Shown: positions 26,716 through 34,824 of the stretch, one piece after another | Layout of the letters: each line of letters starts with the position of its first letter | Numbering within the stretch: the stretch's first letter is position 1 | Assembly (NCBI GenBank): GCA_964586145.1 | Contig: CAZPHH010000015.1 | Coordinates: 1 to 64,000 of the forward strand | From: JAFGJQ01 sp964586145 | Lineage (GTDB): Bacteria; Planctomycetota; Phycisphaerae; UBA1845 | Direction of reading: 5' to 3' | Length of the DNA stretch: 64,000 nt | The notes under the pieces: model-generated | Database searches by the model: none | Seen by the model: only the letters and a program-made list of their open reading frames with translations | Told to the model about the DNA's origin: nothing | Translations under genes and position numbers: made by a program

Positions 26716-27750
26716 TCAGCGATCCGTCTGGAGCGCATCAGACACGGACACACCCGGAACTGAATCACTCTTGGGCGCTGCGGCGGGGGCGGACTCGTCG
26801 AGGGCGGGAACGGGTCCCGTACGCGAAACGCGGTCTTCCTCCGGCTCGTCCGCGAAGGCCGGGTCAGACTCTGCGGGGAAACCCAGGCCGTCCGCGACCT
26901 CGCCGACATCATCGGTCTCCCACGCCTCGACCAACTCGCTTTCCGGGCTATCGTCGGCAGTGGGCACAAGCTCTTCGGGCTCCGACGATTCCGTCTCAAA
27001 CGCGGCGTCGAAATCCTCGATGATGGGCGACGAGTCGATCAGATGAATCGTAATGGTGCCGAACGGGCGGTCCTGGGTGGCGCGGACGCGTTTCTTCCGG
27101 ATCAGCTCCAACAGGGCCAGGAACAGGCCGATGATCTGGCTGCGCGATCGCCCGGCGAAAACCTCCTCAAACCGCTGGCAGCCGCCGGAGCGTTCCAGTG
27201 AGTCCAGGATATCCGTGGCGTGCAGGGCCAGCGGCGTGTCGTCGTAGACCACGTCGTGCGTCCGCTCACGCCGACCGGTCTGCTCCAGAAGCCGCTGGAA
27301 GGCGTCGAACAGGTCCCAGACCTCCACCTCCTCCAGCTCAACCTCCCTCCCATCGGACTCGATTTTGGGTGGCGTGCGCGTGTGTTTGAGGGCTTGAACC
27401 TCGGCGGCGACGCCCAGTTGGTTGGCCGCGTCTTTGAACTTCTTGTACTCCAGGAGTTGCCGGACCAGTTCGAGCCGCGGATCGCCGAAGTCCTCTTCCT
27501 CCTCCTCGATCGCCGGGGGCCGGGGGAGGAGCATCCGCGACTTGATCTCCATGAGGGTGGCGGCCATGACCAGAAAGTCCCCCGCCGCGTTGGGGTCAAA
27601 CTGCTCGATCATTTGGACATAGGCGACGTATTGCTCGGTGATGCGGGCAATGGGGATATCGTGAATCTCGACCTCGTCCCGGCGGATGAGAAACAGGAGC
27701 AGGTCCAGCGGCCCGTTGTAGACGTCGAGTTCGACGCGGTAGTCCTTCAC
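26716..27750 (-). CDS. scpA: Segregation and condensation protein A
   Basis: ScpA is the kleisin that bridges SMC heads in bacterial condensin. The N-terminus (YRVELDVYNGPLDLLLFLIR, then DIPIARITEQYV) is diagnostic, and the middle has the usual FLVMAATLMEIKSRMLLP. The last 95 or so residues form an acidic, low-complexity tail beyond the normal length of about 250. GTG at 27750 overlaps the trpS stop as GTGA, so the two genes are translationally coupled. No scpB is found nearby. The stop lies 14 bases from the end of the convergent lyase gene. Confidence 0.93.
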   Translation of the reverse strand: MKDYRVELDVYNGPLDLLLFLIRRDEVEIHDIPIARITEQYVAYVQMIEQFDPNAAGDFLVMAATLMEIKSRMLLPRPPAIEEEEEDFGDPRLELVRQLLEYKKFKDAANQLGVAAEVQALKHTRTPPKIESDGREVELEEVEVWDLFDAFQRLLEQTGRRERTHDVVYDDTPLALHATDILDSLERSGGCQRFEEVFAGRSRSQIIGLFLALLELIRKKRVRATQDRPFGTITIHLIDSSPIIEDFDAAFETESSEPEELVPTADDSPESELVEAWETDDVGEVADGLGFPAESDPAFADEPEEDRVSRTGPVPALDESAPAAAPKSDSVPGVSVSDALQTDR

Positions 27751-28730
27751 GCCGTTGAGTTCCTGCCGGCCACGATGCCCGTCGCTTCCCGGACCTCTTC
27801 CATGACCTCGCAGGCGATGCGGCGGGCTCGCCTCGCTCCGTCCCGGAGAATGTCTTCCACCCGGTCCGCCTCCGCGGCCAGAATCGCTCGGCGATCCCGG
27901 GCCGGCCCGAAAATGCGCTCGTACACCTCGAACAGCCGCTTCTTCACCTCGCCGTACCCCATGCCCCCCTTGCGGTAGGCCGCCTCGACCTCGGCGGTCT
28001 CCTCCGGCCGGGCCAGAAGGCTGTAGATGGCGTACACGTTGCACCGATCCGGGGTTTTGGGCTCTTCGACGGGCGTGCTGTCCGTCTTCATGCTCATGAT
28101 CCGCTTGCGGATGGCCGCCGGCTCATCAAACAGGTCGATGGTGTTTCCGTAGCTTTTGGACATCTTCTCACCGTCGACGCCGGGCACCAGCGGGGCGCGG
28201 TTCAGCTTGGCCTCCGGACGAATGAGGACATCGCAATGGAACGCGGAGTTGAACCGGGCGGCAATGTCCTGGGTCATCTCGATGTGCTGGACCTGGTCCT
28301 TGCCCACCGGCACCAGGTGACTCCGGTAGATCAGGATGTCGGCGGCCATAAGGATCGGGTACGACATCAGGCCCATGGTCGGCTCGATGCCCTTGGCCGT
28401 CTTGTCCTTGTAGGAATGGGCGCGGCGCATCAGGCCCTCGTTGGTGACAGTGGCCAGGATCCAGGCCAACTCGCACACCTCGGGCACGTCCGACTGGCGA
28501 AACAGGGCGGCCCGGGCGGGGTCCAGCCCTAGGGCGAGGTAGTCCAGGGCCACGTCCAGGGTCCGCTGGCGCAGTTCGGCCGCGTCGCGGACGGTGGTCA
28601 GGGCGTGGTAGTTGGCGATGAAGAAGAGGCACTCGTGCTGCTCCTGCAGCTCGATGTGCTGGCTGATGGCGCCCAGGTAGTTGCCCAGATGGAGCTTGCC
28701 GCTCGACTGGATTCCGGAAAGCACGCGCAT
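27747..28730 (-). CDS. trpS: Tryptophanyl-tRNA synthetase
   Basis: A 327-residue class I synthetase that charges tRNA-Trp, essential in translation. The HIGH-like motif is in SGKLHLGNYLGA, the KMSKS motif is in GEKMSKSYGNT, and GIEPTMGLMSYPILMAADIL and VGKDQVQHIEMTQDIA lie between them. The ATG at 28730 is preceded by GGAGG with a 9-base spacing and by a good promoter at 28751-28779. scpA follows with a 4-base overlap. Confidence 0.97.
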   Translation of the reverse strand: MRVLSGIQSSGKLHLGNYLGAISQHIELQEQHECLFFIANYHALTTVRDAAELRQRTLDVALDYLALGLDPARAALFRQSDVPEVCELAWILATVTNEGLMRRAHSYKDKTAKGIEPTMGLMSYPILMAADILIYRSHLVPVGKDQVQHIEMTQDIAARFNSAFHCDVLIRPEAKLNRAPLVPGVDGEKMSKSYGNTIDLFDEPAAIRKRIMSMKTDSTPVEEPKTPDRCNVYAIYSLLARPEETAEVEAAYRKGGMGYGEVKKRLFEVYERIFGPARDRRAILAAEADRVEDILRDGARRARRIACEVMEEVREATGIVAGRNSTA

Positions 28731-28750
28731 ACTGCTAAACCTCCGCGCGA

Positions 28751-28779
28751 AGGGTACGGCCTGCCCCGGATGTTTTCAA
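28751..28779 (-). promoter_or_regulatory. Promoter of trpS-scpA
   Basis: Read on the minus strand, TTGAAA (28779-28774) and TACCCT (28756-28751) are 17 bases apart. The distance to the trpS ATG at 28730 leaves a short leader that contains GGAGG. Confidence 0.55.
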
Positions 28780-28832
28780 GAGACACCGGCCCGCTCGGAT
28801 AATTCACACCTTCGGGAGGCGGCTCCGGCCCG

Positions 28833-28861
28833 TTGCCGTCGTCCCGCGTTGGGTGTACACT
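28833..28861 (+). promoter_or_regulatory. Promoter of the small lipoprotein gene
   Basis: TTGCCG (28833-28838) and TACACT (28856-28861) are separated by 17 bases, 33 bases before the ATG at 28895. It is back to back with the trpS promoter. The same -10, TACACT, occurs before the gene at 34825. Confidence 0.5.
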
Positions 28862-28894
28862 CCCCCCCGCAACTGGCGCGGGACAGGGTAAAGA

Positions 28895-29347
28895 ATGGAA
28901 ACAACGACTCTCAAACATCAAAATGGCGCTCTGCTGATGATGCGAATCCCACGCGTTCCTGCACCGTTTCTCCTGTGCCTCGCTTCCATCGTACTCCTCG
29001 CCGGGGGTTGTCGCGACAAGCCGACCGAGCCGACGACCATCGTACTGGACGGCGTCATTGAGAAGATCGACCTGCCCGGCCAGGAAATCACGGTTCGCTA
29101 CTACGCCGAGAAACAGAAGACCGAACGCAAGCAGAAGGTCCGCTTCAACATCGCCACGGAAGTCCTGATTAACGGCGCCCTGGCCCGTTTGGAGGACATC
29201 CGCGTCGGAGAACGGGCGCGAGGTGAGGTCCTCATCGAACAGTCGGCCGACGACATGGTGTACACGGCGAAGCGGGTCGAGATCCGGCGGGCCGAGCCTC
29301 TGAAGCCCACGCCGGCCGTGCCCGGGGAACAGGCAACTGACTCGTAG
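28895..29347 (+). CDS. Small lipoprotein of unknown function
   Basis: A 150-residue protein with a type II signal peptide ending in LAGGC near residue 39, so it is probably lipid-anchored to a membrane. The mature part (about 110 residues) reads as a beta-rich domain with VIEKIDLPGQEITVRYYAEK, IRVGERARGEVLI and VYTAKRVEIRR, similar in style to small OB- or DUF5666-like domains. AGGG lies 6 bases before the ATG at 28895; internal ATGs at 28937 and 28940 would give a shorter signal peptide. No function is assigned. The next gene on the strand follows after 60 bases. Confidence 0.8.
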   Translation: METTTLKHQNGALLMMRIPRVPAPFLLCLASIVLLAGGCRDKPTEPTTIVLDGVIEKIDLPGQEITVRYYAEKQKTERKQKVRFNIATEVLINGALARLEDIRVGERARGEVLIEQSADDMVYTAKRVEIRRAEPLKPTPAVPGEQATDS

Positions 29348-29407
29348 GAGTGCCGGGACCGACCGCACGAGCGCGGCCGGACGGCCTCCGCTGTGGAGAG
29401 TAACGAC

Positions 29408-31297
29408 GTGACAACGGGCGACATGCACCCTGCCGACGGGTCCTCTTCCATCCCCCCTTCGGGGATCCCGGTCGCAGGCCCGCGCGGAAATTGGAAGTCC
29501 AGTGGGCGACTGATGGCCGGACTGGCGTTGCTGGTCCTGGCAGCCTACCTCCCCTCCCTGCAGGGCACGTTTCTCATGGACGACGTGAGCGTCGTCCAAC
29601 TGAATCCCCGATTGACCGAACCCGGCGGCCTGCGTCGCATCTGGTTCTCCACCGAGAGTGAGCAGTATCAACCCCTGGTGTACACGACGTACTGGATCGA
29701 GCACCGGCTGTGGGGCCCCAATCCCGTGGGGTTCCGCGTGGTGAACGTGCTTCTGCACATCGCCAATGCCCTGCTGCTGTTCGTGATCTTCCGCCGCGTG
29801 GGAGTGCTTGGCTCGGTGGTGGCGGCGATGCTGTTCGCGCTGCACCCGCTCAACGTCGAGTCCGTGGCGTGGATCTACGAACGCAAGAATGTTCTGTCCG
29901 GGCTGTTCTTCCTGCTGACACTCGCCGCACTGCTTCGCCACCACGAGCGGAATCGGCCCGCCTGCTATTATCTGGCGATTCCCCTGTTCACGCTGGCCCT
30001 GCTGAGCAAGGCGTCCACCGTGGTGCTGCCCGCCGTCCTCCTGCTGTACTGGTGGAGTGCCCGCACGCTCAACGCCCGTAAGCTCCTGGAGTCCCTTCCG
30101 TTCTTCGTGCTGGCGGGCGCCATGGCCGCCCTCACGGTGTGGTACGAAAGCACGCACACCGGCGCGGCAGGTCCGGAGTACGCGGCCGGTTTTGCGGAGC
30201 GCTTCGCCCGCGCCGGGTGGATTGTGGCGTTCTTTGCACGCAAGGTCTTCGCCCCGGTGAACCTCTGCTTCCTCTACCCACGCTGGAGCGTCAACCCGGC
30301 CGCCGTGACGAGCTACGCTCCCCACGCCGTGATTCTGATCGTCCTGGCCATCCTGATCGCCAAGCGCAAGACCTGGGGGCGACCGGCGTTGCTGGGCGTA
30401 GGAACCTTTCTGATCGCCCTGTTTCCCGTCATGGGCTTCTTCAACATTTACTACCACCAACACTCCCTGGTGGCCGACCACTTTGCCTACCTGCCGCTGA
30501 TCGGACTCGTCGGCCTGACCGTACACGCGGTGGCCGTCGTGCTGCGGCGCGCCGGCTTCTTCCAGCCGAACCCGTCGGCCGGGCGCTCCAAGGCCGGCGT
30601 GCGTGAGTTGGCGTTTCTCTTCATCGTGTTGTGCTGGTACCTGACGTGGCAGCGGACGCAGGTTTTCGCGAATCCGTTGGCCCTGTGCAACGACACGATC
30701 GAGAAGAACCCGGCCTCGTGGGTAGCCTACCAGAAACGAGGCGAATTCCGACTTCAGACGCTCAGCCTGCATCTGACGGCATACAGGAACAGCCTGAACG
30801 TCTCGGCTGCCCAACTGGACGATGAGGTTGCCAAGGAGCGAGTGAGGCGGCTTGAGGAAACGCTTGCCGACTTCCAGAAGGCACTGGAACTGCAAACGGG
30901 TGGACAGCGAAGCGTCGTGCTGGCCACCATCGGCACGACCCTGCAACAACTGGATCGAGGAGACGAGGCCATGACGTATTTCAGACAGGCCGTTGACATC
31001 GACCCCGACAAGGCGGCCCTCCGATTGCTGCTGGGCGACGCCCTCGAGCGGTCGGGCCAGATGGAAGCCGCCGTAACCGAGTATCAAACAGCCGTGAAAC
31101 TGGAGCCCGACTTCCTCATGGCCCGCCGTCGCCTGGGGCAACTTCTGCTTCGCGCCGGGCGCCCGGGTGACGCCCTTCCGCACCTCGCAGAAGCAGCAAG
31201 GATGAGCCCGAAGGACACTCAGATCGCGGCCCTGCTGGAGGCCGCACGCCAGCAGGTCGAGATGCAAGAACGCGAGCTCGCCCCCACCGGCCCCTGA
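29408..31297 (+). CDS. TMTC-like membrane protein with TPR repeats
   Basis: A 629-residue protein with about ten membrane helices over residues 35-430, followed by TPR repeats to the C-terminus (ALERSGQMEAAVTEYQTAVK and similar). The first loop after helix 1 contains the acidic pair in FLMDDVSVV, and ESVAWIYERKN follows. Both are typical of the TMTC/GT-C glycosyltransferase-like proteins, so a lipid-linked sugar transfer role is possible but not shown. GTG at 29408 is chosen because GGAGAG lies 7 bases upstream; GTG 29393 and ATG 29423 are alternatives. It converges with selA, 21 bases apart. Confidence 0.82.
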   Translation: MTTGDMHPADGSSSIPPSGIPVAGPRGNWKSSGRLMAGLALLVLAAYLPSLQGTFLMDDVSVVQLNPRLTEPGGLRRIWFSTESEQYQPLVYTTYWIEHRLWGPNPVGFRVVNVLLHIANALLLFVIFRRVGVLGSVVAAMLFALHPLNVESVAWIYERKNVLSGLFFLLTLAALLRHHERNRPACYYLAIPLFTLALLSKASTVVLPAVLLLYWWSARTLNARKLLESLPFFVLAGAMAALTVWYESTHTGAAGPEYAAGFAERFARAGWIVAFFARKVFAPVNLCFLYPRWSVNPAAVTSYAPHAVILIVLAILIAKRKTWGRPALLGVGTFLIALFPVMGFFNIYYHQHSLVADHFAYLPLIGLVGLTVHAVAVVLRRAGFFQPNPSAGRSKAGVRELAFLFIVLCWYLTWQRTQVFANPLALCNDTIEKNPASWVAYQKRGEFRLQTLSLHLTAYRNSLNVSAAQLDDEVAKERVRRLEETLADFQKALELQTGGQRSVVLATIGTTLQQLDRGDEAMTYFRQAVDIDPDKAALRLLLGDALERSGQMEAAVTEYQTAVKLEPDFLMARRRLGQLLLRAGRPGDALPHLAEAARMSPKDTQIAALLEAARQQVEMQERELAPTGP

Positions 31298-31318
31298 CGC
31301 CGTGCCCGCGCAGCACGA

Positions 31319-32758
31319 TCACGACGGCGGTAGCACGCGAAGCCTTGCCTCGCCCTCGTCGGCAAATACCGCGGACGCGACCGCCGCCACCAGGTCCTCG
31401 TACTCGTCTTCCTGAATCGTCCGGGGGTCGAAACAGATTCCGTCGTCCCGAATCCGAGCGATCACCGGAATCTCCGTGTGCCGCAATGCCGCAAGCACGG
31501 CATCCACGCTCCGTCGCCCGGGACGCCACTGCACGACCACGGTCGGCAACTCGCGCCCGGGCAGCGATCCCCCGCCCGCGCAAGACACGTCCGAGCACAC
31601 GTAGAAATGCTCTGACGGCACGGCGTGCTGGAACAGCTCGCACAACGCTCGGGCGCGGTCGGCCAGCGAGTCCGTGTCGAGATCAAGCATGGCCAGCGTG
31701 GGAATCGCCCGCCGGGCCTCTGCGGGATCGTCGTAGTGCCGCAGAGTAGCCTCCAGGGCCAGCAGCGTCAGCTTGTCTACGCGGCAGCACCGGGCCAGCG
31801 GGTTGGCCTCGATTTTCTCGATCAGGTCGCGCCGCCCGAGAATGAGCCCGGCCTGCGGCCCGCCCAGCAGCTTGTCACCGGAGAAACAGACGAGGTCCGC
31901 GCCCGCCGCAAGGGACTCCCCCACATATGGCTCACCCGGCAGGCCCAACGCGGCCAGATCGAAGAGCGCCCCGCTGCCCAGGTCGTCCAGGGCCAGCAGC
32001 CCCACGCGATGGGCAAGCTTCACAATCTGCTCCAGCGGCGTCGTGTGGACGAACCCGGTCACGCGGAAGTTGCTGGTATGCACCCGCATCAGCAGGGCCG
32101 TGCGATCGTTGATGGCATCCTCATAGTCGTGCAGGTGCGTTCGATTCGTCGTGCCCACCTCCCTCAGAAGCGCGCCACTGGACGTCATGATGGACGGAAG
32201 GCGATACGAACCGCCGATTTCAACGAGCTGGCCGCGGGATACGATCACCTCCCGGTCCCGCGCAAACGTGTTCAGAATCAGCAGCGTGGCCGCCGCATTG
32301 TTGTTTACCACGGTGGCCCCCTCGGCCCCGGTCACCTCGCAGATGAGTTCGGCGGTTTTCCGCGTTCGGCTGCCGCGCGAGCCACTTTCCAGATCGTACT
32401 CCAGCGTGCAGTACCCCGCCGCCGCGTCGCTGATGGCCTCGATGGCCGCCTCGCAGAGCGGCGCACGTCCAAGCCCCGTGTGCAGCACCACCCCGGTCGC
32501 GTTGATGACCCGCCGCACCGACGGAACCAGGCGTTCCCAGAGCAAGTCCTCCGCCGTCAGGAGCACCGTGTTCGCATCGACCGGCTCATCCCCGTGCCCG
32601 GCCAGAATGCGCGCCCGAACGTGTTCCACGGCATCACGAATCGCCCGCACCACGGCCGGCCGGGAAGCGTGCTCCAGCCAGCGCTGCGCCGCTTCCGCGT
32701 GGAGGAGGTCGGCCACGGACGGAATCGAGCGCAGTCGTTCCTGTTGCTCCGGAGTCAT
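31319..32758 (-). CDS. selA: L-seryl-tRNA(Sec) selenium transferase
   Basis: A PLP enzyme of 479 residues that converts Ser-tRNA(Sec) to Sec-tRNA(Sec) with selenophosphate. Family marks include RRVINATGVVLHTGLGRAPL, VVNNNAAATLLIL, the PLP lysine in CFSGDKLLGGPQAG, and RCCRVDKLTL. The ATG overlaps the selB stop as ATGA, so the pair is translationally coupled. Its presence implies that the organism makes selenoproteins. No selC tRNA, selD or in-frame UGA gene was recognised in this window. Confidence 0.96.
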   Translation of the reverse strand: MTPEQQERLRSIPSVADLLHAEAAQRWLEHASRPAVVRAIRDAVEHVRARILAGHGDEPVDANTVLLTAEDLLWERLVPSVRRVINATGVVLHTGLGRAPLCEAAIEAISDAAAGYCTLEYDLESGSRGSRTRKTAELICEVTGAEGATVVNNNAAATLLILNTFARDREVIVSRGQLVEIGGSYRLPSIMTSSGALLREVGTTNRTHLHDYEDAINDRTALLMRVHTSNFRVTGFVHTTPLEQIVKLAHRVGLLALDDLGSGALFDLAALGLPGEPYVGESLAAGADLVCFSGDKLLGGPQAGLILGRRDLIEKIEANPLARCCRVDKLTLLALEATLRHYDDPAEARRAIPTLAMLDLDTDSLADRARALCELFQHAVPSEHFYVCSDVSCAGGGSLPGRELPTVVVQWRPGRRSVDAVLAALRHTEIPVIARIRDDGICFDPRTIQEDEYEDLVAAVASAVFADEGEARLRVLPPS

Positions 32759-34713
32759 CGCGATTGCTCCTCGTTGACAAAGCGCAGGTCGCCCTCCCGC
32801 CGGGTGAACCCCACGCGATCCAGGTACTCGACGATCGGCACCATGTATTTCCGGCTCGACCCCAGGTGCTCGCGAAGCTGCGACACCGTAACGCCCGGCC
32901 CGGCCCCCGCAAGCTTTCGCACCGCATCCCGCAGCTCCCGTTCGCGGTCTGCATGCAGATACAGGCCGTTCTGCACTTCGATGAGTTGGTTGAATGCTTG
33001 TGCCACCTTGACCAGGCGCAGCAGACGCTGGCGAGTCGCCTCCTTGGCGACCTTCAACCCATCCAGCGCCGGCGGCTGAAACGCAGCCGCATGGTACTCG
33101 GCCACCATCGCGCTGAGGACCTTCTCGTCCTGGGCCGATAGCTCAGGCGCGAACTCCGGGCGGCACACGTACTGGCCCAGCAGCTTCACCCGTCCCTGCT
33201 TCACGAGCCGATCCAGCAGCGACCGGCCCAATCCCTTCTCGCTTTTCCGATCCAGCCACCCGAGAAATGCGTCCAGACGGCAGCCGGGCGTATCGGGACG
33301 GGCCTGGTGGTACCGAGCCAGCCAGCGAGCCGCCCGTTCCAGGAACGCGTCCACGCCCGACGCCGACACGCGGCGCGGGCCGCCGTCCAGGCTGACTCGC
33401 AGACCCTGCGCATCCAGCGCCGCGTACAAGCCGGGCAGGTCGGCGGGTTCCACCCCGGCCTGGGCACATAGGGCCAGGTCCGCGGGCGGATGGAACCCCC
33501 AGAACCGCAACACCTCCGCCAGTCGCACAAATCCGTCCGGCGAATCGAGGGCGGCCAGGCCGGCTCTCTCGGCCTCCCGATCCGCCATCCATCGACGGGC
33601 GCGGCACCGAAGCACCACACCCCCGCCAATGGTCCGGGTTGCAGACTCGTCCCGTATGATGAAACGCTGCCCGTGTGCTGCAACCGTCGGTTCTCCTGCC
33701 CGAAGCTGAACGTACCCGGTTGTTCCAGGCGCCAGGGGACCGGGTCCCAGCGGGACAACCCGAACCAGCAGTTCCTGCGTGCCCAGGCACAGACGAACAC
33801 GGCTCGAAGGGCGGATCGGCCGCGGGCACGACGCTAGACACGTCAGGCGTGCGTCGAGAATCCGCGACGCTGCCAGATACCCGGGCGTAGCCAGGGCACA
33901 GCCCCGTTCCAGGCTCTCGCGGTCGGTCCCAATCAGGTTCAAGGCGGCACGCTGGCCGCGTTCGAGCCGGTCGGCCTGTCGCCCGTGCGTCTGCATGTCG
34001 CGAACCTTACAGGCTGTGCCGTGAGGCCAGACCTCCAGGGATTCGCCGGCCGAGACATGGCCGCGCAGCACGGACCCGGTCACGACGGTCCCCCGCCCCT
34101 GGACCGTGAACACGCGGTCCAGCGCCATGTGAAACGGGATGCGTGCCTCCCGCGCCGGAATCCGCTCCGCCACGTCGACCAGGGCCTTCTTCAACGCTTC
34201 CAGCCCCGCGCCCGTTATTGCGGATACGGGCACGATGGGCGCGTCCTTCAGCGGCGTGGACGCGAACAGCTCGCACAGTTCCTGCTCTACCAACTCAATG
34301 AGTTCGGGCTCGACCAGATCCGCCTTCGTGACGGCCACCACGCCGGTCCGCACGTTCAGCAGTGTCAGGATGTCCAGGTGCTCGGCCGTCTGCGGCATGA
34401 CGGAATCGTCGGCCGCCACCACCAGCAGCGCCAGGTCGATGCCCGTCGCCCCGCTGACCATCGTTCGCACAAATCGCTCGTGCCCGGGGACGTCCACCAC
34501 GCCGAATCGAAACCGGCCAATCGCCAACTTGGCAAACCCCAGCTCGATCGTCATGCCCCGCCGCTTCTCTTCGGGCAGGCGGTCCGTGTTCGTGCCGGTC
34601 AGGGCTTGCACAAGCGTGGTCTTGCCGTGGTCGATGTGGCCGGCGGTACCCAGAATCAGGTATCGCTCGCCTTCGCACCCGGCCGATTGGGTTGACGTAT
34701 CTGCATCAGCCAT
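32755..34713 (-). CDS. selB: Selenocysteine-specific elongation factor
   Basis: A 652-residue EF-Tu-like GTPase that delivers Sec-tRNA(Sec) to the ribosome at UGA codons by binding a SECIS hairpin in the mRNA. The GTPase motifs are GHIDHGKT, DVPGHE and TKAD, with RRGMTIELGFA as the switch region. Two beta-barrel domains follow, then winged-helix repeats in the last 250 residues for SECIS binding (ending SSRKYMVPIVEYLDRVGFTR). The start at 34713 gives a short N-terminal tail before the GTPase domain; longer in-frame starts read through non-family sequence. It is the first gene of the selB-selA pair. Confidence 0.95.
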   Translation of the reverse strand: MADADTSTQSAGCEGERYLILGTAGHIDHGKTTLVQALTGTNTDRLPEEKRRGMTIELGFAKLAIGRFRFGVVDVPGHERFVRTMVSGATGIDLALLVVAADDSVMPQTAEHLDILTLLNVRTGVVAVTKADLVEPELIELVEQELCELFASTPLKDAPIVPVSAITGAGLEALKKALVDVAERIPAREARIPFHMALDRVFTVQGRGTVVTGSVLRGHVSAGESLEVWPHGTACKVRDMQTHGRQADRLERGQRAALNLIGTDRESLERGCALATPGYLAASRILDARLTCLASCPRPIRPSSRVRLCLGTQELLVRVVPLGPGPLAPGTTGYVQLRAGEPTVAAHGQRFIIRDESATRTIGGGVVLRCRARRWMADREAERAGLAALDSPDGFVRLAEVLRFWGFHPPADLALCAQAGVEPADLPGLYAALDAQGLRVSLDGGPRRVSASGVDAFLERAARWLARYHQARPDTPGCRLDAFLGWLDRKSEKGLGRSLLDRLVKQGRVKLLGQYVCRPEFAPELSAQDEKVLSAMVAEYHAAAFQPPALDGLKVAKEATRQRLLRLVKVAQAFNQLIEVQNGLYLHADRERELRDAVRKLAGAGPGVTVSQLREHLGSSRKYMVPIVEYLDRVGFTRREGDLRFVNEEQSR

Positions 34714-34757
34714 CGCCGGGATTATCCCGCCGACCCTCGCCCAGGGAAACCCCGCCG

Positions 34758-34786
34758 CTTGGTCACGTGACAAGCCCGCATTACAC
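34758..34786 (+). promoter_or_regulatory. Promoter of the gamma-glutamyltranspeptidase gene
   Basis: TTGGTC (34758-34763) and TACACT (34781-34786) are separated by 17 bases. The distance to the ATG at 34825 is 38 bases and includes GGAGG. Confidence 0.5.
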
Positions 34787-34824
34787 TGCTCGCAACGCCC
34801 CCATTCGTTCGGAGGATGCCTGTC

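Noticed and set aside
28598..31267. An 889-codon minus-strand open frame opposite the lipoprotein and TMTC-like genes
   Set aside because: It overlaps the trpS start and two good plus-strand genes, and shows the composition expected of an antisense shadow.
31319..34713. A selC tRNA near selAB
   Set aside because: Both genes are tightly packed and no T-loop-like GGTTCGA with a long variable arm was seen nearby.
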